Source: Bacteroides propionicigenes
Lineage (GTDB): Bacteria > Bacteroidota > Bacteroidia > Bacteroidales > Bacteroidaceae
Assembly (NCBI RefSeq): GCF_018390535.1
Contig: NZ_JAHBBW010000009.1
Location: forward strand, 1-64,000
Direction of reading: 5' to 3'
DNA length: 64,000 nt
Positions 39,967 through 47,998 of the stretch are shown in pieces. Both the position numbers and the translations under genes were made by a program. The notes beneath the pieces are model-generated. The model did no database searches. It worked only from the letters and a program-made list of their open reading frames with translations, and had not been told where the DNA came from. Every line of letters begins with the position of its first letter. The first letter of the stretch is position 1.

Positions 39967-42501
39967 CTAACTCAAATCTACAACCGTAATTCCCGCTCCG
40001 CCAAACTGTATATGTTCGTCGGCAAAGCGGCTTACACCGGGTACAGTTTGCAGATATTGGCGGATGAGGGTACGAAGGATGCCTGTACCTGTGCCATGAA
40101 GGATGCGTACGCGGGACATTCCCACCAGTATGGCATCGTCTATGAAATAGGTAACCGCTTGTAAGGCCTCATCTCCACGCATACCGCGTACGTCTATATC
40201 TTGTTTGAAGTTCAGCTTCTTTTCGTACATACTGTCTTGGGTTTGCGAACTGATGTAGGTACTTTTGGCAGAGACGTCTGCTTGCTTGGGCTGTGCGTTT
40301 GTCCGCTCCAGCCTGTCCAGCTTGACGGTGGTTTTGATGCTGCCGAAAGCAACGGTGGCATTCTTTCCGTTTATCTCCAACACTTCACCTACCGAAGTTT
40401 GCCCTTTTATCTTGACATTGCTGCCGGGTACGATTGCTGCCAGGCGTTCGGCTTCTTTTCGCGCCTGTTGCTCTGCCAATGCCTGGGCGGACAGTGTATT
40501 TTCCTGTCCTTTATCGGCTTTCTTTTCCTTTTTCCGGTTCTGCTTTTCTTTCAGCTTTTCTATTTTGCGGGCAATCTTCTCTTCCTGTTCCTTAGCGGCA
40601 AGAGCGTCCATTGATTCGCGGAAATCATTCAGTTCCTGGCGTACCTGACGTGTCTTTTCTTTTTCTGCTTGCACCTCTTTTATGGTACGAATAGTATTCT
40701 CGATGCGGGCATTGGCTTCTTGCATCAGTTGCTCGGCTTCTTCTTTGGCTTTTCGCAAAATCTCCTTGCGGGATTTCTGTAATTCTTCTATCTCCGTCTG
40801 GTATCGGGCGATGGTTTCTTCCATATGCTTTTCACGCTGCCGGATAGTCTGGCGTTTGCCTTCCCAGTATCGTTTGTCGCGTACGATGTCTTGCAGGTAT
40901 TTGTCGGCATTGATGTACTCGCTGCCTACAATCTCCGAGGCATCGGCGATTACATCTTCCGGTAATCCGATTTTGCGGGCAATCTCTACGGCGAATGAAC
41001 TGCCCGGATTACCTATCTGGAGTTGGAATAAAGCCTGCATCAAGTGGCGGTCGTATAGCATGGCACCATTTACTACCCCTTCGTGATCTTCGGCAAAATG
41101 CTTCAGATTCTGGTAGTGTGTAGTAATAACACCGAACGTCTGCTTTTGGTTGAAACGCTTCAGTACTGCTTCGGCTATCGCTCCGCCAATCTGGGGTTCC
41201 GTACCGCCGCCAAACTCGTCAATCAGGATGAGGCTGCGTTCGTTGCAGTTCTTCATCATTATCTTCATGTTCGTCAGATGCGAAGAGTAGGTACTCAGGT
41301 CGTCTTCGATGGATTGTTCATCGCCGATGTCAATGAATATATTGCTGAATATGCCGGCATGGCTGCGCTCGTGCATCGGGATGAGCAAGCCGCATTGCAA
41401 CATATATTGCAGCAATCCTACGGTTTTCAGGCAGACAGACTTGCCGCCGGCATTAGGACCGGAAATGATGAGGATGCGTTGCTGTCCGTTCAGCTCTATA
41501 TCCAGCGGTACTACCTTTTTGCCATGTTTGGCAAGGGAGAGTTGCAGCAGCGGATGGACAGCCATTGTCCAGTCTAAAACCTGTTTGTTTTCGAAAGCGG
41601 GTTTCAGCCCGGTGATTTGTTCGGAAAATAATGCTTTGGCACGTATGAAATCTATTTCAGCAAGAAATTCATAGGATAGCAAGACATCGGGAATAGATGG
41701 TCGCAACAGATTGGAAAACTCCATTAGTATACGGATAATCTCCCGTCGTTCGTCTCCTTCCAGCTCGCGGATGCGGTTGTTGGCTTCCACCACTTCGGCA
41801 GGTTCGATGAATACGGTTTTTCCGCTGGCAGATTCATCGTGTACAATACCTTTTATTTTCCGTTTCAAGGCCGGCACTACGGGAATAACCAGTCGTCCGT
41901 CGCGCATTGTGGGAGTTACGTCCTTATCTACAACCCCTTCAGACTGTGCATTGCGCAAGATACTGTTCAATGAACGCGAAATGTTTCCCATTGTGCTTGC
42001 CAATTCCCGGCGGATACGTGCCAGTTCTGCCGATGCGTTGTCTTTTATTTTTCCGTAGGGGGAGAGAATGCCGTTTATTTTTCCGATAAGTTGCGGGAAT
42101 ACGGTTATGTCTCCCGCCAGTCGTTTGAGGCAAGGGTAGGGAGATGGGTCGTCTTCCTCATCTTCGTTTTTTTGAAGGAAATGTACTATGTCACGTATCG
42201 TCTCTAATGAGCGGCGGAGATCGAAAAGTTCCTGCTCGTCCAGATACATACCCTCCACCCGTATTCGTTTCAGGGATGGACGTACATCGAAAAAATATTG
42301 TGCGGGAAAATTGTCTTCTTCCTGAAGTATGCGTACAAATTCTGTAACTTGATCCAGACGCTCTTCCACTTCACCAAAACGGTCGGAGAATGCCATGTCT
42401 GTCACTCGCTCTTCGCCAAGCGTACTGAGGCACTTCTCTCTTAGCAGCTGGCGTATTTGGTCGAAACCTATCTTCTGTTCAAAGTTCTGTGGGTATATCA
42501 T
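39967..42501 (-). CDS. mutS2: Endonuclease MutS2
   Basis: 844 residues. It lacks the mismatch-recognition domain of MutS, has the core/clamp helices, and then an ATPase with Walker A ISGPNAGGKSVCL and Walker B LILIDEFGGGTEP. A long coiled coil follows (about 520-640), and a C-terminal Smr nuclease domain is seen (DVRGMRGDEALQ; RILHGTGTGILRTLIRQYL). MutS2 acts on branched DNA or collided ribosomes depending on species, not in mismatch repair. Its -7 box (42,507-42,514) is only a few bases from the start, implying a very short leader. Confidence 0.95.
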   Translation of the reverse strand: MIYPQNFEQKIGFDQIRQLLREKCLSTLGEERVTDMAFSDRFGEVEERLDQVTEFVRILQEEDNFPAQYFFDVRPSLKRIRVEGMYLDEQELFDLRRSLETIRDIVHFLQKNEDEEDDPSPYPCLKRLAGDITVFPQLIGKINGILSPYGKIKDNASAELARIRRELASTMGNISRSLNSILRNAQSEGVVDKDVTPTMRDGRLVIPVVPALKRKIKGIVHDESASGKTVFIEPAEVVEANNRIRELEGDERREIIRILMEFSNLLRPSIPDVLLSYEFLAEIDFIRAKALFSEQITGLKPAFENKQVLDWTMAVHPLLQLSLAKHGKKVVPLDIELNGQQRILIISGPNAGGKSVCLKTVGLLQYMLQCGLLIPMHERSHAGIFSNIFIDIGDEQSIEDDLSTYSSHLTNMKIMMKNCNERSLILIDEFGGGTEPQIGGAIAEAVLKRFNQKQTFGVITTHYQNLKHFAEDHEGVVNGAMLYDRHLMQALFQLQIGNPGSSFAVEIARKIGLPEDVIADASEIVGSEYINADKYLQDIVRDKRYWEGKRQTIRQREKHMEETIARYQTEIEELQKSRKEILRKAKEEAEQLMQEANARIENTIRTIKEVQAEKEKTRQVRQELNDFRESMDALAAKEQEEKIARKIEKLKEKQNRKKEKKADKGQENTLSAQALAEQQARKEAERLAAIVPGSNVKIKGQTSVGEVLEINGKNATVAFGSIKTTVKLDRLERTNAQPKQADVSAKSTYISSQTQDSMYEKKLNFKQDIDVRGMRGDEALQAVTYFIDDAILVGMSRVRILHGTGTGILRTLIRQYLQTVPGVSRFADEHIQFGGAGITVVDLS

Positions 42502-42506
42502 GGATG

Positions 42507-42514
42507 CAAAAGTA
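42507..42514 (-). promoter_or_regulatory. -7 box for mutS2
   Basis: TACTTTTG on the minus strand ends 5 bases before the mutS2 ATG. If used, the transcript would be nearly leaderless. Confidence 0.45.
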
Positions 42515-42544
42515 CAATTAATTCATGAAAAAACAGGAAGTATG

Positions 42545-42575
42545 TTTGCAGAATTAAAAATGATTTGTACCTTTG
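42545..42575 (+). promoter_or_regulatory. Promoter for tRNA-Ser
   Basis: TTTG (42,545-42,548), a 19-base spacer, then TACCTTTG (42,568-42,575): both boxes are consensus. The tRNA begins 42 bases later. Confidence 0.75.
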
Positions 42576-42616
42576 CACCGCTTTAGAAGAAAAGCACTTC
42601 TTGAATAGGAAGTTTT

Positions 42617-42701
42617 GGAGAGGTGGCAGAGTGGTCGATTGCGGCGGTCTTGAAAACCGTTGTGCTGCGAGGCACCCGGGGTTCGAATCCCTGTCTCTCC
42701 G
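42617..42701 (+). tRNA. tRNA-Ser, anticodon UGA
   Basis: An 85-base cloverleaf with a long variable arm, as for serine. The acceptor GGAGAGG pairs with the 3' TCTCTCC plus discriminator G, the anticodon TGA lies at 42,651-42,653 in the loop CTTGAAA, and the T-loop is GTTCGAATC. CCA is not encoded. A phage-type recombinase gene begins 274 bases downstream, so its 3' end probably served as the attachment site of the conjugative element. Confidence 0.95.
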
Positions 42702-42705
42702 CTGA
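42681..42705. other. Probable left attachment site (attL) of the conjugative element
   Basis: The T-arm and 3' end of tRNA-Ser lie at the junction between chromosomal genes and the element (int, ardA, tra, mob). The tRNA is kept intact, as usual when an element brings a copy of the 3' end. The matching direct repeat would lie to the right of this window, so the exact limits cannot be set here. Confidence 0.45.
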
Positions 42706-42737
42706 ACGTGCTGGACAGAAATGGTCAGCAAACGGAC

Positions 42738-42772
42738 AAAAAGCTACAAATCAATGATTTGTGGCTTTTTTT
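42738..42772 (+). terminator. Terminator downstream of tRNA-Ser
   Basis: AAAAAGCTACAAATCA (42,738-42,753) pairs with TGATTTGTGGCTTTTT (42,755-42,770, one G-T pair), followed by more T. It insulates int from tRNA transcription. Confidence 0.8.
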
Positions 42773-42824
42773 ATTGCCCGAAAGTCCTGCTTCCAAGACT
42801 TCAAAAGTACGGTAAAAGACAAAG

Positions 42825-42850
42825 TTTCGTTACTAAATCGTTACCTATTC
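42825..42850 (-). repeat. Left copy of a 26-bp repeat flanking int
   Basis: Read on the minus strand this is GAATAGGTAACGATTT, then AGTAACGAAA. It is an inverted match to 44,814-44,840. A further GGTAACGATTT is at 42,867-42,877 in the opposite orientation, making an 11-bp inverted pair with this copy. Confidence 0.75.
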
Positions 42851-42974
42851 CCCGCCGGACAAAAACGGTAACGATTTGTCCATAAATGACCTGATAATGA
42901 CTTGATTAGTCCATAGTCTGCATAACTCGAAAACGAGAGGTAAAAATTAATTTTGCAACTAAAAAAAGTGAGTT

Positions 42975-44204
42975 ATGAAATCGACATTCAAGGTTCTTTT
43001 TTATTTGAAGAAAGGTTCTGAAAAGAAAAACGGCGAGGTTATGATTATGGCACGCATCACCATAGACGGCAAACTTTGCCAGTTCAGTACGAAACAGAGC
43101 ATCCAGCCCGACAACTGGAGCATTACTGCGGGCAAAGCCAAAGGCAGGGATGCCGGGAGGATAAACGCCCTTTTGGACGACATACGTTCTTCCCTGAATA
43201 CCATTTACCACGAAATGCAGCGGCGTGACAATTACGTGACCGCCGAGAAAGTGAAAAACGAGTTCTTGGGACACAGCGAGAGCCACGAAACAATCCTTTC
43301 ATTGTTCCAAAAGCACAATGACGATGTGAAGCAGCTTGTAGGCATATCCAAGACGATAGCGACCTACCGCAAGTATGAAGTGACCCGCCGCCACCTCGCT
43401 GAATTTATCCAAAGCAAGTACAACGTATCGGACATATCCATAAAGGAGATAAGCCCGATGTTCATTACCGATTTTGAGTTGTATTTGCGTACCGCCTGCA
43501 AGTGCGGCTACAACACCACCGCCAAGTTCATGCAGTTCTTCAAGCGTATCATCATCATCGCCCGTAACAACGGCATACTGGTGGGCGACCCTTTCGCCAG
43601 CTACAAAATCCGGCTGGAAAAAGTGGACAGGGGTTATCTGACAGAGGACGAGATTAAAATTATCCTTAAAAAGAAAATGGTTTCCGAACGGCTGGAACAC
43701 GTCAGGGACTTGTTCGTCTTTTCCTGTTTCTGCGGTCTGGCATACAGCGATGTCGCCAATTTGCGGCAGGAGAATATCCAAAAGTCTTTTGACGGCAACC
43801 TTTGGATAATCACCAAGCGGGTAAAGACCAACACGGACGTGAATGTCCCCCTGCTGGATATTCCCAAGATGATTTTGAAGAAGTACAAGGGCAAGTTGCC
43901 GGACGGCAAGATACTTCCCGTAATCAGCAATCAGAAGCTAAACGCCTACTTGAAAGAGATTGCCGATATATGCGGTATTAAAAAGAACCTGACATTCCAC
44001 CTTGCCCGGCACACGTTCGCCACGACCACCACGCTGTCAAAGGGCGTACCCATTGAAACGGTGTCCAAGATGCTGGGACACACAAACATAGAAACTACGC
44101 AAATCTACGCCCGCATCACCAACAGCAAGATAGGCAGCGATATGCAGGGGCTTGACAAGAAGTTTGTCGGCATTGAGAAGATTTACAAGGAAGTTGCCAT
44201 GTAA
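42975..44204 (+). CDS. int: Tyrosine recombinase/integrase of the conjugative element
   Basis: 409 residues. An N-terminal arm-binding segment (about 1-90, FKVLFYLKKGSEKKNGEVMI) is followed by a SAM-like core-binding domain (about 105-200) and a catalytic domain. The box II signature HLARHTFATTTTLSKGVP and GHTNIETTQIYARI carry His/Arg/His and the nucleophilic Tyr. In box I the usual Arg of TGLR is replaced (CGLAYSDVANL), as is known for IntDOT-type enzymes of Bacteroides elements. It integrates and excises the element at the tRNA-Ser end. Repeats flank the gene on both sides. Confidence 0.95.
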   Translation: MKSTFKVLFYLKKGSEKKNGEVMIMARITIDGKLCQFSTKQSIQPDNWSITAGKAKGRDAGRINALLDDIRSSLNTIYHEMQRRDNYVTAEKVKNEFLGHSESHETILSLFQKHNDDVKQLVGISKTIATYRKYEVTRRHLAEFIQSKYNVSDISIKEISPMFITDFELYLRTACKCGYNTTAKFMQFFKRIIIIARNNGILVGDPFASYKIRLEKVDRGYLTEDEIKIILKKKMVSERLEHVRDLFVFSCFCGLAYSDVANLRQENIQKSFDGNLWIITKRVKTNTDVNVPLLDIPKMILKKYKGKLPDGKILPVISNQKLNAYLKEIADICGIKKNLTFHLARHTFATTTTLSKGVPIETVSKMLGHTNIETTQIYARITNSKIGSDMQGLDKKFVGIEKIYKEVAM

Positions 44205-44219
44205 TCTTGATTATATGGA

Positions 44220-44242
44220 ACTGGTCACAATTTGTGACCAGT
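44220..44242. promoter_or_regulatory. 23-bp perfect palindrome between int and the ORF6N gene
   Basis: ACTGGTCACAA (44,220-44,230), a central T, then TTGTGACCAGT (44,232-44,242). There is no T-run, so it looks more like a dimeric regulator's operator than a terminator. It lies 16 bases after int and 47 before the next gene. Confidence 0.6.
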
Positions 44243-44288
44243 CCTTACTATTATTCCAACATTGCTAAATCTCCTAAAATATACGATT

Positions 44289-44819
44289 ATGGATTTGCAG
44301 ATTATCCAAAACAAGATTTTTGAGGTCAGAAGTTGCCGGGTGATGCTCGATTATCATTTGGCAGAACTCTACCAAGTGGAAACACGAGCCTTGAAGCAGG
44401 CGGTCAAGCGCAATATCGAGCGTTTTCCGGGTGATTTTATGTTTGTACTCACCCAAGAGGAAGCTAACTTGCTGTTATCCACAGGGGTATCACAAAATGT
44501 GATACCCCCTGCTTACAACTTCGGCGTTGCTATGCCTATGGCTTTCACCGAGCAGGGCGTAGCCATGCTTTCTTCGGTTCTCCGCTCCAAAGTAGCCATA
44601 GAAGTAAACATTTCAATCATGCGGGCTTTTGTCCTCATGCGCCAAATGGCAATCGGTTACGAGGAACTGTCAAGGCGCATCGAGGAACTGGAGGTAAGCA
44701 CCGATGCGCAGTTCAACGAACTGTACCAAGTCCTTACCCAGCTTTTGAGCCAGTCGAAACAACAGAAAGAACGCCGTCCGGTAGGTTTCGTTACCTATAA
44801 CCGTGGCAAGAACGAATAG
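44289..44819 (+). CDS. ORF6N domain-containing protein
   Basis: 176 residues from ATG at 44,289 (MDLQIIQNKIFEVRSCRVML). The ORF6N DNA-binding-type domain spans about residues 10-95 (LDYHLAELYQVETRALKQAVKRNIERFPGDF shortened; FTEQGVAMLSSVLRS), followed by a helical tail (ELSRRIEELEVSTDAQFNELYQVL) that may form a coiled coil. The family is common in phages and mobile elements and is presumed regulatory or antirepressor-like. The stop codon lies within the right-hand 27-bp repeat. It may be co-transcribed with int. Confidence 0.85.
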   Translation: MDLQIIQNKIFEVRSCRVMLDYHLAELYQVETRALKQAVKRNIERFPGDFMFVLTQEEANLLLSTGVSQNVIPPAYNFGVAMPMAFTEQGVAMLSSVLRSKVAIEVNISIMRAFVLMRQMAIGYEELSRRIEELEVSTDAQFNELYQVLTQLLSQSKQQKERRPVGFVTYNRGKNE

Positions 44820-44840
44820 GTAACGATTTCGGTAACGAAA
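44814..44840 (+). repeat. Right copy of the repeat flanking int
   Basis: GAATAGGTAACGATTT followed by CGGTAACGAAA, an inverted match to 42,825-42,850 with one indel. TTTCGTTACC at 44,786-44,795 also makes a perfect 10-bp inverted repeat with GGTAACGAAA at 44,831-44,840, so the site can form a hairpin. Confidence 0.75.
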
Positions 44841-45453
44841 TTCCACTTAATAACCTATATCCCAGCATTGTACATTCTTCCACCTTGCGGGCAGTCTACC
44901 GACTACCCGCATTTTTTATATCCTTTTCCAACTGGCACATTTCCCGAAACGCCAGCCGTGCGTGGCATGGCTGACTGTATTTCGTGAAAAGAGCCGTTGG
45001 AAACCCGCACAAGCGTATTGCAAGCAAGCTCACAACACCCTTGCCTTTCCCGCCCGCATGGAGTGTTCCCTAAAAGATGAAAGAGAACAGGCACTTTTCC
45101 CCAGTTTCCCTATTTGTAAATCTTCCTCTTACGCAGTCCCCCAGCCGGGACAGTCGTTTTAATCATTTCAATAGGCAAAGGTAGTTACGTGTTCTTCACG
45201 ATTTTGCAAGGTCGAGCCGTTCCGGTTTGGCGAAAAAATCTTCCCTGCCTTGCGAGGTATTTTTTGCCCAAAACCTTGCAAACTCTAAACACTACCCTTT
45301 TACGCCTATGTGAAACGAAAACGACCGACCCGACCGGAAGACGCATAAAAAAAAAGTCGGATTTACGGGAAACAGGAAAAAAATTCAGTGAAACTTCAAC
45401 TCCCTCACCTCTCAAATCCGCATAAAATTAAAAACTTAAAAAATTACAGCAAT
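44841..45453 (+). promoter_or_regulatory. Gene-free leader region upstream of ardA
   Basis: About 610 bases with no convincing gene. It contains a 10-bp inverted repeat, TTTGCAAGGT (45,203-45,212) and ACCTTGCAAA (45,273-45,282), enclosing a related CCTTGCGAGGT. CAGCC…GGCTG lies near 44,954-44,974. Long structured leaders occur upstream of antirestriction genes in the leading regions of some conjugative elements; a similar role here is inference. Confidence 0.4.
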
Positions 45454-45987
45454 ATGGAAGCAAAGGTATTATCGGAAGCAAAAGTTTATGTAGGCACTTA
45501 TGCCAAGTACAACAACGGTTCATTGTCCGGCGCATGGCTCGACCTTTCGGACTATTCGGACAAGGAAGAATTTTATGAAGCCTGCCGGGAACTTCACAAG
45601 GACGAGGAAGATGCGGAATACATGTTTCAGGACTGGGAGAACGTGCCGGAGGGCTTAATCGGCGAAAGCTGGATTTCTGAAAACTTCTTCGCCCTGCGTG
45701 ATGCGGTGGAGGATTTGAGCGACACCGAGCAGGAAGCCTTTTTCGTGTGGTGCAACTATAAAAGCCATGATTTGGGCGAGGAAGATGCGGACGACCTTGT
45801 ACGTGATTTCCGGGACGAGTATCTGGGTCAATATGACGATGAAGAAGATTTCGCCTATGAAATTATCGAGGAATGCTACGACCTGCCGGAGTTCGCAAAG
45901 ACCTATTTCGATTATGAAAAGTTCGCCCGTGACCTTTTTATGTGCGATTACTGGTTTGATGACGGTTTTGTGTTCCGTGCGGCATAA
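45454..45987 (+). CDS. ardA: ArdA-type antirestriction protein
   Basis: 177 residues from ATG at 45,454 (MEAKVLSEAKVYVGTYAKYN). It is strongly acidic throughout, with the ArdA pattern KVYVGTYAKYNNGSLSGAWL, then DLSDYSDKEEFYEACRELH and DWENVPEGLIGESWISENF. ArdA is an elongated mimic of B-form DNA that occupies type I restriction enzymes and protects the element when it enters a new cell. It lies first in a plus-strand group of small element genes, after a long leader. Confidence 0.93.
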   Translation: MEAKVLSEAKVYVGTYAKYNNGSLSGAWLDLSDYSDKEEFYEACRELHKDEEDAEYMFQDWENVPEGLIGESWISENFFALRDAVEDLSDTEQEAFFVWCNYKSHDLGEEDADDLVRDFRDEYLGQYDDEEDFAYEIIEECYDLPEFAKTYFDYEKFARDLFMCDYWFDDGFVFRAA

Positions 45988-46039
45988 CAACCAATCCGGG
46001 CGGGGTGTCAAAGCCCTGCCCGTTAAAAACGACCAAGCG

Positions 46040-46252
46040 ATGAAACGGAAAAGCATTTATAAAATCCTTTGGCGGGTGTTGCTGCTCTGCCTTGCATGGC
46101 GGTTTACCAGCGTAGCCGGAGCAGGCACGGCGATAACGGCGTATATCGTGTTTTGTGCCGCCCGTTTCCTGCTCCGGGTCTGCCTTTCAGCCCTTTATGC
46201 GCTGGGCGTGGCTCTGCTTTTCCTGCTGTTGCTTTCTTTACTGATATTATAA
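46040..46252 (+). CDS. Small hydrophobic membrane protein
   Basis: 70 residues from ATG at 46,040 (MKRKSIYKILWRVLLLCLAW); a longer frame from 45,767 overlaps ardA and is not credible. After a basic N-terminus the protein is almost wholly hydrophobic, with two predicted membrane spans and ending LFLLLLLSLLIL. No family recognised. It is positioned between ardA and the DUF3873 gene, 52 bases after ardA. Small proteins of this kind are common in such elements. Confidence 0.55.
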   Translation: MKRKSIYKILWRVLLLCLAWRFTSVAGAGTAITAYIVFCAARFLLRVCLSALYALGVALLFLLLLSLLIL

Positions 46253-46274
46253 CCATTAAAAAAAATAGAACATC

Positions 46275-46496
46275 ATGCAGTCACTTAACAAAAACGGGGT
46301 AAGCATTACCCAAACACCGGGAGAAGAAAAGTTCGTGAAATGCTGTTTAGGGGCTTTCAGGGGACAAATTTATTATCAATATGACTACCGCCACACGGAC
46401 GGCGAACTTTTCAGCACGGTAGCCAAAACGCTGGACGAGTGCCGCCGCAGGCGTGACGAATGGATAGCGAAGAAGAACGGAGTAATAAACAAGTAA
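46275..46496 (+). CDS. DUF3873 family protein
   Basis: 73 residues: NKNGVSITQTPGEEKFVKC…YYQYDYRHTDGELFSTVAKTLDECRRRRDEWI matches the pattern of DUF3873, a small family found almost only in Bacteroides conjugative elements, with unknown function. It starts 22 bases after the small membrane protein and ends 11 bases before the next gene, so the group is probably one operon. Confidence 0.85.
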   Translation: MQSLNKNGVSITQTPGEEKFVKCCLGAFRGQIYYQYDYRHTDGELFSTVAKTLDECRRRRDEWIAKKNGVINK

Positions 46497-46507
46497 ATTT
46501 TAGGGAC

Positions 46508-46990
46508 ATGAAAACAACAGAAGTAAACAAGGAGCTTATCGGCAGGCGTTGCGAGTGCATTTTTACGGGCTTAATGGTAACGGGCGTTATCGAGGACACA
46601 GAAGAAAACGAACACACCATAGAGGTAAAAGTCCGTTTCGACCACCCGCACCAGTGGGGCGATGATTTGTATAATGATGTGTGGGCGTGGGGGCGCAAAA
46701 TAGACGAGTTCGGCACGCTGCACCATTTGCAACTGTTGGAGGATAAACCGGACTTTCAGATAATGACGGTAGTTTTCGGCGAACCAATCAGCCGGATAGA
46801 CCGCAGTGTTTTTGAAGATGTTGCAACGTGGGGTGTCTGTTCCCTGCAAGGCTGGGTAAACAGCTATGAAAGTGTCCGGTTTGTAGCTATAGACGACCAT
46901 ACGGCAATCATCACGGGCGAATATAACATGGAGCAGGTAAAGGTGTGGTTAGAGAAATACACGTCCATAAAGAGCCTTAAAACCAGTTGA
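46508..46990 (+). CDS. Conserved element protein of unknown function
   Basis: 160 residues from ATG at 46,508 (MKTTEVNKELIGRRCECIFT), which avoids overlap with DUF3873. The N-terminal part (LIGRRCECIFTGLMVTGVIE…IEVKVRFDHPHQWGDD) looks like a small beta barrel, followed by a mixed alpha/beta region. No family recognised with certainty. It is the last gene of the ardA group and is followed by a series of hairpins that separate it from the convergent tra operon. Confidence 0.65.
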   Translation: MKTTEVNKELIGRRCECIFTGLMVTGVIEDTEENEHTIEVKVRFDHPHQWGDDLYNDVWAWGRKIDEFGTLHHLQLLEDKPDFQIMTVVFGEPISRIDRSVFEDVATWGVCSLQGWVNSYESVRFVAIDDHTAIITGEYNMEQVKVWLEKYTSIKSLKTS

Positions 46991-46995
46991 TAGAA

Positions 46996-47119
46996 AACGG
47001 CGGCTGCTTGCCGCCGTTACTTTCTTCCGTGAGCCTGCCAGCGGGTGAAGAAAGTAACAAAGAAGCCTTTCGTTTTCCCTATCATGGAAACATCCCGCCG
47101 ATGCTTCCCGGCGGGATGT
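46996..47119. terminator. Three consecutive hairpins between convergent operons
   Basis: Hairpin 1 is AACGGCGG/CCGCCGTT (46,996-47,018). Hairpin 2 is GTTACTTTCTTC/GAAGAAAGTAAC, a perfect 12-bp stem (47,016-47,058). Hairpin 3 is ACATCCCGCCG/CGGCGGGATGT, a perfect 11-bp stem (47,090-47,119). They lie between the ardA group (+) and the tra operon (-) and probably stop transcription from both sides. Confidence 0.65.
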
Positions 47120-47193
47120 CTGCCCGATATTTACGCTTTGCGTATCATTCCATACCCGGTTTCCCAAGAGGATGATAAAAACGAATGTCGCAA

Positions 47194-47514
47194 CTATAAA
47201 TCCTCATAGTGAATAAATTTTACACCAAGTATGCACACGGTTTCTTCTTCCTCGATGTCATATTTCCATGTCCGTTTATTGACAAGCATTTCCGTGTCGC
47301 AATCGAACCATTCCATTACAGGCGCATCATCTTCTTCGTCCGCCCATTTGAAAACCTGATTGGACGGCGTTTTCCATAATTCAGCACTGTCACGTTCGGA
47401 AATACAGTCCTTGTCCATAATGATGATGTCACCTACTGCCGGAACTGTATCTGTTTCCAACGTGGTTTCTATGTACCACGAGATGCCTTCTATATCCAAT
47501 TCTATTTTTACCAT
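47194..47514 (-). CDS. Hypothetical protein at the end of the tra operon
   Basis: 106 residues, acidic (KWADEEDDAPVMEWFDCDTEML; YDIEEEETVCIL), with no signal peptide or membrane span. It starts 12 bases after traQ on the same strand, so it is the last gene of the tra operon. No family recognised. Its cytosolic, acidic nature resembles small accessory or DNA-mimic proteins, but nothing supports a specific function. Confidence 0.65.
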   Translation of the reverse strand: MVKIELDIEGISWYIETTLETDTVPAVGDIIIMDKDCISERDSAELWKTPSNQVFKWADEEDDAPVMEWFDCDTEMLVNKRTWKYDIEEEETVCILGVKFIHYEDL

Positions 47515-47526
47515 GTCGTTTTATTA

Positions 47527-47979
47527 TTAGGGGGTTATTGTTTCCGTTTCTTCTTCGCTGTTGTCATTATTAAATGATAGTGTAAGTTGCTGCATCTGCC
47601 CGAAGCTGTCGATGATATAAATGTCAATCGTCTGCTGGTCGGTCGATGCCGAGGTGTAGTAGAGCCAGAACGTTTCTTTCTCCAGCGGGTAGAGGTCATT
47701 GGGCAGGAACACCGTGCCGTTATCCATTTCCAGCTTCCCTTTGCCGTCCGGCTGGAAATACCTTATCTGATAGGTAGTCGGCTGGTAATAGCCGCCACGC
47801 ACCAGTCGGCAGCGTATTTCGGCGGTTTCCCCGACTTTCAGCCTTTTGGGTACTGGCAGTGTTTCGATGCTGAACGGGTACGCCTGCTGAATATCCAAGT
47901 TGTCATTACAGGCGGTGACAAGCACGAGGGCGGCCACGATGTAGCAGCCCATGATGATTTTATACATTACATTCTTCAT
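47527..47979 (-). CDS. traQ: Conjugative transfer protein TraQ (DUF3872)
   Basis: 150 residues from ATG at 47,979 (MKNVMYKIIMGCYIVAA), with a lipoprotein-like signal ending LVTACNDN. The mature part (YPFSIETLPVPKRLKVGETAEIRC…YQIRYFQPDGKGKLEM) matches the DUF3872/TraQ proteins of CTnDOT-type elements. Its role in the mating apparatus is not defined. It directly follows traO here: traP, which lies between them in CTnDOT, is absent. Confidence 0.88.
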   Translation of the reverse strand: MKNVMYKIIMGCYIVAALVLVTACNDNLDIQQAYPFSIETLPVPKRLKVGETAEIRCRLVRGGYYQPTTYQIRYFQPDGKGKLEMDNGTVFLPNDLYPLEKETFWLYYTSASTDQQTIDIYIIDSFGQMQQLTLSFNNDNSEEETETITP

Positions 47980-47998
47980 ATACATTATTATATAGCGG

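Noticed and set aside
44903..45094. 63-codon minus-strand frame in the ardA leader
   Set aside because: No family pattern and no promoter; the region looks non-coding and hairpin-rich.
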